Assembly: GCA_037176845.1 (NCBI GenBank)
Contig: JAYKXP010000047.1
Coordinates: forward strand, 186,001 to 250,000
From: Paramarasmius palmivorus
Lineage: Eukaryota; Basidiomycota; Agaricomycetes; Agaricales; Marasmiaceae
Reading direction: 5' to 3'
DNA: 64,000 nucleotides
Shown here: piece after piece, positions 36,506-47,245 of the stretch
Layout: each line of letters opens with the position of its first letter
Numbering within the stretch: the first letter of the stretch is position 1
Position numbers and translations under genes: made by a program
The notes under the pieces: generated by a model
The model's database searches: none
Told to the model about the DNA's origin: nothing
What the model saw: only the letters and a program-made list of their open reading frames with translations

Positions 36506-37060
36506 GGACGGGACGTACTCGCATCGAGTTTGCGGACGGGCGGGGTCGATGTGGGTGGTTGTTTAGGGCAAAAAAATGACGTGGGTATATCTGAAGGACG
36601 TCATTGAATTCGTAGACCAGGCCGGTCCTTCTTCCGAAATGCTGTCTTCATCTTCGTCAAGTGACCGGTCGAATCTGCCCAAATAGCAGCGTGAAACTGA
36701 TGCTTCGTTACAGAAAAGGAATGGACCCACAACGTTGTGAATGAAAGCCTAGTTTCACCGAGCGACTCTGTCCTCTTTTTAACTTAATACTGCGAGCGAA
36801 TGTCTATTCAACCTTCAAGATGACTGCCCAACTGGCGCAAATGAATCGGTCCCGAACCCTTAAACAAAATCAGAAAATTCGTTTTGATCATATCCAAGAT
36901 TGGGACGTACCACTATAGCTATTCGAACCATAGTCCATCACTGATACCGACTCTCAAGCGACAAGGCTTGAATAGAAATTTAAATGCCTGTTCATACTCT
37001 CTTGAATCTTTGTTTTGTTAACAAGACTAACAATTACGCGGATAGGCGACTATTCATAAT
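36506..37060. other. Spacer left of the transposon
   Basis: AT-rich spacer upstream of the coiled-coil gene, which should contain its promoter. No gene or repeat is seen. The last bases before the element (tattcataat) do not match the bases after its right end. Confidence 0.5.
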
Positions 37061-38813
37061 CCCACGAAAAGATGTGGACAATGTCGGAAAAATGATGTGG
37101 GCGGGCTCACATTCTCGCGCTAATGTAGTCCATGTATGTACAAGAGAATGAATAGATGATGTCAGCGTCTAAAAAAGCTTGCGTGGGACACGATTCCTGA
37201 GAACTACGATTTCGTCAAGGTCAAGGGGGACGGTTTGGGGGAACTGTCGATAGGTCAATACCGGAGTGTGGTGCGTATTCATATTCTTGGGTAGAGAGAT
37301 ACCCATTACTGAGACCTTTATAGCCTGTGGGGTAGACTGTTTACAGGAACTTCGAATGGCCTTGACAGTTCCCTGGAACAACTCCTTCTGGCCATATTCA
37401 CCGACAGTTCTGTGAAACCTCTCGACCTCGTCACCTCGAAAGGGAGTCTTTTCAACGATGGAAAACACCTACGACCATGAAAACCTCTGACAACATCCTC
37501 ACCCAACCACGGTTCAACAGAACTGCAGTCGGCGTCAGAGGTTGACGATGGTTCGTAGAAACTGTCGTCTCTACTCCAGGCCGTCGACGGTTCGTAGAAA
37601 CTGTCGTCTCTACTCCAAGCCGTCGACGGTTCGTAGAAACTGTCATCTCTGCTCCAGGCCGTCGATGGTTCGTAGAAACTGTCAGACATGCTCACTTCCT
37701 CTGCTCCGAAACACTGTTATCCTTCACTTAAAACAGCCCACGGAAACCCTTGACTAAACCTTCAGCCAATCGCAGTTCACTGGAACTGCAGTTCGCCGGA
37801 ACTGTCATTCTTGCCCAAGTTCGTTGGCAGTTCGTGGAAACTGTCGTCTCTGCTCCAGGCCGTCGATGGTTCGTAGAAACTGTCAGACATGCTCACTTCC
37901 TCTGCTCCGAAACACTGTCATCCTTCACTTAAAACAGCCCACGGAAACCCTTGACTAAACCTTCAGCCAATCGCAGTTCACTGGAACTGCAGTTCGCCGG
38001 AACTGTCATTCTTGCCCAAGTTCGTTGGCAGTTCCTAGCAACTGCCGCAGATATTTCACCCCTTCGCTCCAAATTTCAGCTATTCGTCATTGAGACGCAC
38101 CCCAAGCTCACGCGAACCCGTGTAAATCCTCGACCACACCTTCATACAATCACGGTTTCCGGGGACTGCAACCCCAGCCCGAGGTCGCTGATGGTTCTTA
38201 GGAACTGTCATCTCTGTCCCGACGTCGTTTATGGTTCCTGGGAACTGTCGCGGATTTTTCATCTTTCCACTCCGAATCTCAGCTATCCGCCACTGAGACA
38301 CTCCCCAAACTCACGTGAACCCACGCAAATCCTCGAACACACCTTCATCCAATCACGGTTTCCTGGAACTGTAGTCCCAGCCTGATGTTGCTGATGGTTC
38401 TCGAGAACCGTCATCTCTGTCCTGACGTCGTTGACAGTTCGTTGGAACTTTCAAACTCACTGCTCTAGAACGTCGTTATTCGCCATTTCGTACCACTTTG
38501 ACCTACTCAAGCCCACCAAAATCCTTAACAACATGTTCATCCAGCCACGGTTTATCCGAACTGTGGCCGACCCAAGAGATGGCTGATGGTTCTTAGGAAC
38601 CGTCGTCTTTCCCCAAAGCCATTGACGGTTCCCGGGAACTCTCAGAGATATTGGATCTCCACGGGAGTATTCACACTCACTGAGATTCATGGAAGCCCTT
38701 GATAATATATTCCACCCATGGTTCATGCGAACTGTAGTCGACTTAAGAGATGGCTGACAGTTCCTAGAAACCATCGTCTTTCCCCAAGGTCATTGACGGT
38801 TCCAGGCAACTGT
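37061..38813 (+). repeat. Left terminal inverted repeat
   Basis: Pairs with 53702-55474 in inverted orientation. The inner limit is where 'ccaggcaactgt' stops matching its partner. Small indels distinguish the two arms. Confidence 0.85.
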
Positions 38814-39125
38814 GAAAGGTGTGCAACTTCTCATGGAATCATTGTTCCCAGCTGATTTTCAGCACCCAGAACCACACAATGTCACGCTTTGTTCCAATGC
38901 AGTTGACCAGAACTGCATTCAAGGCCAGATGTAACTAACAGTTCTTGAGAACTATCGCGTCACTCTGAGGCTGTTGACAGTTTACACAAACTGTTGATGA
39001 TTAGTCTCCAAACCCGGGGAAACAATCAACATTACGGGCGTCAAATCGGCGTTTATCACTCACGGCTACATGTTGCCTACGGATCCTCAAGACTGTTATT
39101 TCTATATCGACGGTTTGCCAGAACT
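37226..39125. repeat. Array of ~20-bp imperfect palindromes in the left subterminal region
   Basis: About 28 copies of a motif close to GACGGTTC-N4-5-GAACTGTC are visible. Examples are gatggttcttaggaactgtc near 38190, gatggttctcgagaaccgtc near 38393 and gacggttcccgggaactctc near 38625. Most are spaced about 35-40 bp apart, and four in a row at 37548-37684 have a 39-bp period. The array continues past the inner edge of the inverted repeat to about 39125. The right end holds the mirror set. Likely transposase-binding sites; this is inference from position and symmetry. Confidence 0.75.
37690..38091 (+). repeat. 201-bp tandem duplication inside the inverted repeat
   Basis: The block beginning gctcacttcctctgctccga at 37690 recurs at 37891 with almost no change and contains four palindromic motifs. 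A related duplication is present in the right arm near 54490-54900. Confidence 0.7.
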
Positions 39126-39348
39126 GTGGTCAAGGACTAGCAGGTGATGTAAACAAATACCTACAAACTGCCTTTAAAAACGCAGTTTAGCACCCCTTCT
39201 TCCCATCCTCTACTCAGCACTCTGCGTTCATCATGCAAAACATCCCCAGCACAAACTTTCTCATCCATTATGTCGAGCTACTTCCCCCTCTACCACGGCA
39301 AGTTCAAAGGTTTTCTTCTTTCAGGCTGCAGCTGATCCACTCTTTAGC

Positions 39349-40911
39349 GTGTCCATCGGTAACTGGCACGTTGTGAAGCCTTACATCCTCGAGGAGCTTG
39401 ACAGAATTGCTGTCGCACCTCTCTGGCTCAACCACGCTTATATCTTTGAAGACATCACCCACGACAACTATACCTACCTTCGAGAGAAGCTCCGTCGTCA
39501 CCGCGAAAATCTTAGAGGACTTTTATCACCCTTTCACCGCAACCCCCCAGAAATCACCGCCCGCATCCTGAAATATGCCACCCCTAACGTCCGGCTCGAC
39601 GATTTTCCACGTGGTCCTGCCACCAACCCTCTTTTCTATTGCCCGCAGATCACTATCGTGGCACGACTCTCTCATAAATTCAAGACTATAGTATTCAGCA
39701 ACCCTGAGCTCTTTCGTACCATTTACATTCGTCGAGACGCCGATTGTTCGGCCCACGCAGCCGTGCTCACCGACCGTCTATCCAAGCTTCTTCCCCTTTC
39801 GGGTTCTCTTTCATTGGATGTGACTGTCGAGCTCTTCACACGAGGCAGTTACAGTCCCCCTCTCAGCATCCAGTCACTTCCGGTCGCCCCGTGTCCCACC
39901 ATGGCTCAGCTCAAGTCCAAGCCTTGGAGAAGCTATGCTATAGTGGGTTGCTCGTATTTTACCATCTCTGTGGTGAATGGCCCCGATATTCGCCCCCTTT
40001 TTAACTCCTTGACCTCGATGTCAATCCATCTAAACATTGCGACGTCATTTGACGAATTTCTCCGTGCGTTGGGGTCTTCCGGCATTCCCCTTTCTTACCT
40101 TTCTATCTCCACTGCCGATTCCTGGGAAGTTCCCAACCTTAATCACGATTACTCGCTTCCCTCCACTCTCAGGAATCTTCGTGTTCGGGGTAGTAGCCGA
40201 AGCACCTTGGCTGTGCTCCGAGCCGCAGAACAGGTTCCCTCCATCGTGGTGATCCTTATCAACGGTCTTGATTCTATATCAGGCACTTGGCAACGGACCG
40301 GGACAGCACGGACATATTATATGGCTTTGTGCCTCAATGAGCCAATCTCGCTTCCTGCGCTCACCTCCTTCCGTGTTATCGACCGAGACCACTGGAGCCA
40401 CGTTGGTCCAGACTTGTTCCAATGGCTCGATTTGCCAGCCCTCACCTCTATCACCCTTGAATGGGACCAGGGCACAACATATTTCACTACCGCGTATCGG
40501 GCCGCCTTCAATCAATTCCTCTTTCGACACCCTTTCATCCACCGCGTGGTTCTTTACGACACACCTCCAGAATCAAACCAATTACGTTCTCCGTCACCCC
40601 AGTGCATCATCGAGCGCTTTACGACCCGAATCCCCGCGTCGGAGTGGACCCAGTTGATGAATGAGATTCGTGCCAACGACTCGGACGCTTCTTCTGACAC
40701 TGATTCCATTGAAACACTGTCAGAAGCGAGCAATGGCATCACCATCGAGTGCAGCTGCTCTAGTGACTGGGTATGCACATGTCGTGAATTCCAGCTGCAT
40801 CTGTATGTTTTTCTCGGCCATGTTATCATTACGTTTCACTAATTGACTTGTAGATCCCCCCGAATTCTTCCTGATTCGGTATGGAGTGAGTCTGTTGACG
40901 ATTATCTCTGA
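39349..40911 (+). CDS. F-box-like protein carried by the transposon
   Basis: Two exons (39349-40802 and 40854-40911, in phase) give about 503 residues. The N-terminal part contains an F-box-like pattern: PPEITARILKYATPNVRLDD, then CPQITIVARLSHKFKTIVFS and NPELFRTIYIRRD. This is the arrangement of agaricomycete F-box proteins (PPEIL...W..IA...P.LW..I). The remainder is leucine-rich and irregular, as in LRR-like F-box partners. It ends acidic with a Cys cluster (ECSCSSDWVCTC). If real, it would act as a substrate adaptor for SCF ubiquitin ligases. The true start is unresolved. The frame is open upstream to 39325 behind a possible acceptor, and candidate Mets at 39234 and 39270 are in other frames. 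An in-frame start by GTG is unlikely. Confidence 0.65.
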
Positions 40912-41044
40912 AGTGTATGCCGTATATAGACACCTATACATAGAACTTTCTTGTCGCAATGTGATTTTCTTGTCAATTGAAGCAACTTCCAGCGCTATCG
41001 CTAGAGATGTGTATGATGCTCTACACTTACAGTCAAAAACATGT

Positions 41045-41237
41045 CGGAAAAATCAATTAGGGCTTATAACGGTGGGCCCTTGCAGACGGTTGCAAGCCGT
41101 TATGATGGCCATAAGACGGCATGGAGAGCCGAATTATGGCGTCTTATGGCCATCTGATTAGAATTTTGCCGTTTATAAGCCCTTACTAGCCATTATGGCG
41201 GCTTATCATGGCTTATTGTGCCGAATTGATTTTTCCG
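41045..41237. mobile_element. 193-bp palindromic MITE-like element nested in the transposon
   Basis: Fourteen-base perfect terminal inverted repeats CGGAAAAATCAATT occur at 41045-41058 and, inverted, at 41224-41237. Inside, 'gatggccataagacg' (41104) pairs with 'cgtcttatggccatc' (41140), and 'gggcttataacgg' pairs with 'ccgtttataagccc'. The whole can fold as a long hairpin. It has no coding capacity and lies between two cargo genes. No clear target duplication is seen. Confidence 0.6.
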
Positions 41238-41311
41238 CCAAAGTATCTAGGTTTTGTCACACATATGTCCAAGATTTGCAAGCGACGGTATCTACAGATA
41301 TCAAATACGTA

Positions 41312-44300
41312 CTAATCAGAAGCTTCGATAGTCTCCTTAGCATCATTCAAAGAAGCAGCACCAACGATACCAGGCAAGTTCATCGAAGCGTTAATGGCAG
41401 CATTACCTTCGTCTTCCTCCTTCTTCTCCTTCTCAGATTGAGCCCTCTCTGCATCGTCAATAGCCTGCTGAGCACGCTGAGCCTGAACACGACGACGATG
41501 CAATTTATCACGCCTAACCCATCGCCCATTTTCCACTCCCATCGAGTAAAGATCATTCACATCGAGTAGCGACGCCTCCCTGTATGAAGCACAGACCAAC
41601 GCGCGCTGCCTGGGATTTAAAAAGTCGGCCCTCCAGTTATCAACCAGTTTGGAAGTCAAGGAAGTGAGCTGTCCCTCCTTCCAGAGGATGATGTCAAGCA
41701 ATACGTCCTCGACATAACACCCACAATCTGTCCTCTCAAGTTGTGTGACACGGTCCCAGCCAGGAATGTCGCAGCACAAGAGCCGAGGGTCTGCTAGAAT
41801 AGCGCCACTCTCCTTGGCAGCCTTCTTGGCCTCTGCCTGCTCGCCTTTTATGGCAGGCTTGTCGTCACAGTGAATCGGGGGCCAAGGTCGTCCATACAAC
41901 GTGCCATTTTCTCCATCAACGAAGCCTGGTTTGTCGACTGACTTATCGCTTATTGTGTGATAACGACAAATCAAGTTGCCCTCGCCGGATACCAGTGCTG
42001 CTATGGCGATCTCCCTTGAAGTCGTGACTAGCATTGGAAGAATCGAAGCCGACTCATAGAGTAGTGTCCGCATCCCGAGCGCTTTTCCATTCTTGATAGC
42101 TGATGGCCCCACGCCATTGACAGCCTCGTTGAACCAGTGGAGTATCTTCTCTGCAATAATAGACAACATCAGCTCAAATTCATTCAAGCGCAACCAAAGG
42201 GTCTTACTTATCTTTGGCGAATCGTTGGAAATCTCCCTTGGGGTCGCAAGTTTGCGTTCAGTTGGGGTCTTGCGTTGTTTTTTAGGTTCAGGTTCTATGA
42301 CGACAAGCATTAGAACACCTTGTTTGGAAAGCAATAAGTCGTACCTTCGGCCTGTTCGTCTTGGTCTGACCCATTATCTTCGTTGTCGGAGTCCGGCTGC
42401 GCAGCTTGAGCCTTCTTAGTGCGCTTCTTGCGCTTCTTAGGAGGCTCTGTACAGGTATTAGACTCTGAACAAGTAATGTGTAGATAGAGTATCCTCATAC
42501 CTGCAGCGTCCCTTTCGTCCTTCTGAGAAGCCTTTCGTTTGCGCGATTGCCCTCGCTGGGGGCCTATATTCAAGCACATATCAGTAGCATTCTAATGAAG
42601 TATAATTTCCTAACCTTTAGTGGCCTTAGCCGTCTTTATCGTAGCAGGTTCTTGTGGATCTATCCAATATTAACGAGATATGAAAGTTATAATTGTGAAA
42701 TACTCACCCTCATCGTCACTCAGGATAATGTTCGGGTTCCTCTTGAATAATCTCCGTTGCTTCGGCTCAGGCTCGGTGTTCCTTTCAGATCCTAGTTCAT
42801 CCTCTTGATCTACGTGGAGTCAGATCTCTGTCAATGACAACGTCATTTGAGTAGTGACTCACCTGTTTCGTCGTCGTCAAAGAGCTTACTTGGGTCCGCA
42901 GGGGATGGGGATGGAACATCTCCAAAGTTGGCATTCAGTTCATCTCCATCATTTTCTACGCCAGTGTTATGGTCAGCATCCATAGATAAGTGAGCTCAAT
43001 AATCATACCCTTCAGGCGCTTTTCAAGCCGTTCCTCAGTGTCTTTGGAAGTGGTAGAGTCGTCGTCCTCGGCGTGTCGGCGCTTAGTACGCAATATATCC
43101 GTTTCCACTCCTGAATCGACCGCCGGCTCATTGAATAACTCCGCGGCTGCAGACCTGTACGTGTTGGGAGATTTTTCACGTGAGATTGCGGTGTCCCCGT
43201 TTGAAGACTGAGGCGTCATGATGGTCGAAGCATTGGTGATGGAATGAGCCGCCTCATCATTGGATGAAAGGGTGGTAATCATCGCTAATGCCGAGGGATC
43301 GGGGACGAGTTCTGAGTCTCTCGGTGGGGTCTTGCGAGTGCGATCCGGAGTAGGAGAGGAAGGATCGACAGGAACGACAGGATCGACAGGAACGACAGGA
43401 ACGACAGGATCGATAGAATCGATAGAATCGATGGGATTAATGGGATCAACAGTCGAAGACCGAAGCGTCATGGTATCGGAAGTGAAGGACTGCAGCTCCT
43501 CGTCATTGGTAGAAGCAGTCACCATCCCCGACGCAGAAGGGTTAGGGACGAGTGGCTCTTTAGACGAAATGGCATGATCCAGAGAGGAAGCTGCAGGATC
43601 AACGGGTGTCTGCTCTTCCCCATGGGCGCCTTCGGGGACCTCTAAAGAAGGTTGATGAACAATTGTAATAACCAAAAATAAACCAGCGGCTTACGTCTTG
43701 AGCGTTTCTCAAACGAAAGTGGACCATCCACGGCGGGCGCCATTGTCACCTCGCTCGCAGATATCTTGCCCAATAACACTACAGGCCCAGAATTTAATAA
43801 GAGAATGTTGACAAAAAATTAAGTAACACACCGTCAATGTCAGTTAATTCGCTGTCAGACGCTTCATCTCCAGACGCTGCTGGGTTCTGATTGTCGGTGC
43901 GTCTCTGAGCTTCTACTCGGAAAAAAATTAGCGCTGATATGTGTGAAACGGTGAAGGCACTTGCCAATTTTTGTTTCGAGCTTTGTTATTTGACGCCTCA
44001 AGGAAGCCAACTGAAGGTTGGCTTCCTTGCTTTTTTCCTTCGCACATGTGAAAGCCTGGTGAGCGCTTTCGACCTCATTCGCGGCATCGTTTGATTCCGT
44101 CGACGCTGCCTCAAGTTTGGCCGTCTCCAAAGCTCCCTCTGTCTTGGCTGCCTCGGCGAGAGCTGCTTTGGCCTCTTCTACAGCGTTGTCACGTCGTACA
44201 GTAAGATCGTCAAGTCCTACATAAAACATTAGTCTTGGAAAGGGGCGCAAGGAACGAAAGACGTTACTTGTGTATAGTTCCGTGAGAGACTGAGGTGAAA

Positions 44301-44558
44301 AATCCTTTCTGGCAGACGTCCCTCCCTTTTTCTCGGTCGGCTTCGATATCGGTGCGGTTTCTTGAGTAGAAAAAAGTTAGACTTATATACATGCGATAGT
44401 TGCTGACAATCACTTTTCTTGCTTTGTGATTTGCTTCGCGAGGCAGAGGCGGCTGGAGACAAATTAGAACCAGAAAGTATAGAGGCTAGAGCAAGGAAGC
44501 ACGCACCACTTGGACGACCAGTTGGCACTTGCTTTGCAATTCTGGTGCTACGACGCAT
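41312..44558 (-). CDS. Multi-exon disordered/basic nuclear-type protein, transposon cargo
   Basis: A chain of about 14 short exons runs from MRRSTRIAKQVPTGRPS (44558) to a stop at 41312. It passes a coiled coil (about 44220-43970, AAKTEGALETAKLEAAST), a long Ser/Thr/Pro-rich part and acidic/basic stretches (PPKKRKKRTKKAQAAQ, a nuclear-localisation-like cluster). The chain ends in a ~300-residue globular C-terminus. That part includes TLWLRLNEFELMLSIIAEKI, a Cys-rich stretch (RLLCCDIPGWDRVTQLERTD then CGCYVED), and a charged tail (RRRVQAQRAQQAIDDAERA). I do not recognise the globular part. It probably acts in the nucleus with the transposase, but only location and composition suggest that. Several small-exon junctions are approximate. 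It contains a 9-bp minisatellite. Confidence 0.6.
43366..43442 (+). repeat. 9-bp minisatellite inside coding sequence
   Basis: Nine-base units of the type gatcgacag/gaacgacag, then gatcgatag, run in tandem and keep the frame. They encode Pro-Val-Asp/Ile-Asp-Ser repeats on the minus strand. Confidence 0.7.
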
Positions 44559-44907
44559 ACTTGCGATGTGTCGCGGGTTGAAGAGATCAAGATGGTGTGA
44601 GGAAAGGAACGAGCGGGGGTCGAAATTAATATTTGTGTTTGATTGGACCAAACAAACCCTGGGCATTGCATGACAGAAATGTCACCACACAACGCTCCCT
44701 CTACTCACTACTGCCTCAGAAACTCAGGAGAAGCCAGTGATCGAACAAATATCCTCAGAATTTCACTTTAAGAGCACTCAAACTCCAGTTAAATTCGACA
44801 ATAACTTCAAAAAAGGCGTAACATGCTCCCCAGGCGTAACCAAGTGTATTATGCAGCCTGAATGACACATCAACATGTCAAACAGCGCCGAGCTTGGTCA
44901 CAGGCTG

Positions 44908-46020
44908 TCACAGATCTAGAGCTAGACCCTTGAGATCACGTCGGTACTTTTTCGCCTTGTCGCGTAAGAGCTCACGATTCCTGGCTCTGTAGTTTGCTGC
45001 GTAAACTGCTTGCTTGGCTTTCATCGCTTCTTTGTTCTGTGCACGAGAGCTGAAGAGTTCCGTCATGAGTGCTTTTGAACAATTTTTACTCAAGGCTACT
45101 CACCGTGCTTTGCACTCATTGTTCCGAAGGCGGCGGCTGTTTGCTGAGCTCTCTCGCCTATTGCAGTCCCTGTTTGTGTTTGAAGATATCGCTAAAGACA
45201 TGGTCAGCTGTGCAACATTTGCAGGTGAATTTGGCTTACTATGGCAAGTCGACCCTGAAGAAATAACCATGGCCTCATTCCGATCTTCACGCTTTCTTTT
45301 GGAGTCCTGCACTTCTGCTTTCGGGGATAAGCCAGGAGTTCCATAGAAACGTTGTACTGAGTCATTTTTAGAAATATCACCGGGCTAACCGAGACACGTA
45401 CATACCGTCCACATACATGGGATCCCGAGATGTTCGACTTGTTCCTGACAGCGCCTTTTCACCATCCTGTCGGCAAGGAGCTTAAGAAAAACAGTGATCA
45501 GTGAAGGAACGTGTATAAGAGATACTAGTTTATACCATTTGACTCGTAATAATCAACAGTTTGAGAGCTCACTCCCTCGTTATCTTTAAATTTGACATGG
45601 CTTGTATTGTTTGGGTCTTGGGTTTGAGTAGATGTTTCTTGTACCCATTCATACCTCCATCCATCTGCTACCTGAACCAACACACGTCCTTTATAAATTA
45701 TATCCCAGAGTGCACCGACCGCTGACTGATTAGAATCGGTGGAAGAAGTAGAGAGCGCTGGGGACGGACTCCTACGTAGATGGGTGTCGGCGCATTGAGG
45801 CTCATTGGCGCTTCTTGCTAGTTGCAACATAGAGGGCATCGGCGAGAGCAAATGTTGCGAAGAGTGAGTGATGATGGTTTCATCTGGGTGCTGTTGCAGA
45901 CGATCCTTCAGAAATACTGGAGGCATGCGTGGTGGAGATACTTGGTAGAGGGAGAAATGTTTCAATGATGACTACCTTCACACAACTTCTGATGCGGACT
46001 CACCACGAATCTTGAGCCAT
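44908..46020 (-). CDS. Small basic unknown protein, transposon cargo
   Basis: Candidate exons run from MAQDSW at 46020 through a Ser/Thr-rich section (PPRMPPVFLKDRLQQHP, HLRRSPSPALSTSS) and a compact part (GALWDIIYKGRVLVQVADGW). Next come LLADRMVKRRCQEQVEHLG and a Lys/Ser-rich section (KAEVQDSKRKREDRNEA). The gene ends in a very basic helix, NYRARNRELLRDKAKKYRRD, stopping at 44908. I do not recognise the protein. The GRVLVQVADGW part could be a small beta fold. Introns between these parts are plausible but not each verified. It shares orientation with the other cargo genes. Confidence 0.5.
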
Positions 46021-47240
46021 GCGCGTCCACCCTACTCTACATGGTAAGATCCACAGGAATCACGCATTCATCTCCATCGTTCAAGGAATGTTGGCCTACA
46101 GAGCAAACTCGTGATCGGCAATGGGGTCGGGTGTGGGTCGATGAGGTGTGAGGCAAAAGTTCGATGTTCAGGATGACTTCGAAACGCTCCATGTGATCAT
46201 GATAGATAGATATGCTAACTTGAAAGCACGTTTTCACTGTTCATTTCATACACAGCGCGTGCCGACTGTCTTTAAACAGAGCCCAACTGCATCATGAAAT
46301 CAACAATCATCTGATAGTTTCTTGCAACTGACAGATTTGAAGGGAGTGAAGATTAAGGCGTTTGAAGGAGTCCGCGTGGTGAGAATAAGGGCAATATGAG
46401 TTCAGCGTGTACTATGATGGGTAGATAGACAGCCATAGTGTCAGTATTCTACACCGTTATACTATTCTGACCCTTTCAAGGGTAATAAATAGTGGCAGAC
46501 CCTCTGGGCGAAGAGGTTTGCCAACTGGGCGCTTGCTTCCTATACACCGTGCGCCTAATTGGTGTTTGGTTACGGTAGCTTCGACAAACATTCCTGTTGA
46601 CGACCATGACCCAGTCCCAACAAAACTCACAGCGTGCAAGGAATTCTTCGTCGTCCAAGCGGTGGGTACTTGACCATTGTTATATGCTGTTAGCATTCTG
46701 AACATGTTTTTTCAGCAAAGAAGATCGTCTCCGAGACGGAGCTCGGGAGCGAATGAGGCGATATCGGTCCAAGTTGAAGGAGCTTGGGTAAAGACAGGTC
46801 AAGACCTTACTCGTAGAGGTATCTGACTATTGGAGCATCTGCAGGCTGAAACAAATGAAAGATGCTTGTCCACCACGGCATCGCAAGGTGACAAAAACGT
46901 GCGTACTTGGGCTATATACAGTGTATAGTGATTGATGTTTGGTACCAGACCACGCAAAAGCAACGGCAAAACGACCAGTTCTTCCCCTTCATTGGCTCCC
47001 CAAACACCCGCTCTACCAAATCTACCCGCTCCAACTCCACCGCCTCAGGAATTACCGACACTCAATAACAAAGTCCCCTTCATGGTACCGCAGTATCGTT
47101 TATGTCCTGGCTGTTCCGCCCGTTCACCCATGTATGATCCTTTGTATACTCCCATCGTTGGCTCTCAATCTAGCATAGGACAGTATGAATCATGACGAAG
47201 TATCGTTGTATTATATGTAAACAAGGGTAATTAATGATTT
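46021..47240. other. Transposon interior with possible gene remnants
   Basis: No full gene is visible. On the plus strand near 46720-46790, RERMRRYRSKLKELG resembles the basic helix of the 44.9-46.0 kb gene. On the minus strand near 46520, SKRPVGKPLRPEG is AT-hook-like. An 87-residue Pro-rich plus-strand frame (46932-47195, APTPPPQELPTL and a CPGC pair) could be a small gene but lacks support. Confidence 0.35.
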
Positions 47241-47245
47241 AAGGG

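Noticed and set aside
37542..37757. Tandem 13-residue peptide repeats encoded at 37.55-37.70 kb
   Set aside because: They are a by-product of the 39-bp spacing of palindromic motifs.
38457..38774. 105-residue frames in both inverted repeats (38774-38457 and 53741-54055) as a conserved gene pair
   Set aside because: They match because the arms are repeats. The translated sequence simply follows the palindromic motifs, and a small deletion in one copy is not frame-compensated in the usual coding way.
37226..39125. CRISPR-like array
   Set aside because: Motifs are regularly spaced, but this is a eukaryotic transposon end. The repeats are palindromic and variable and the spacers are related to one another.
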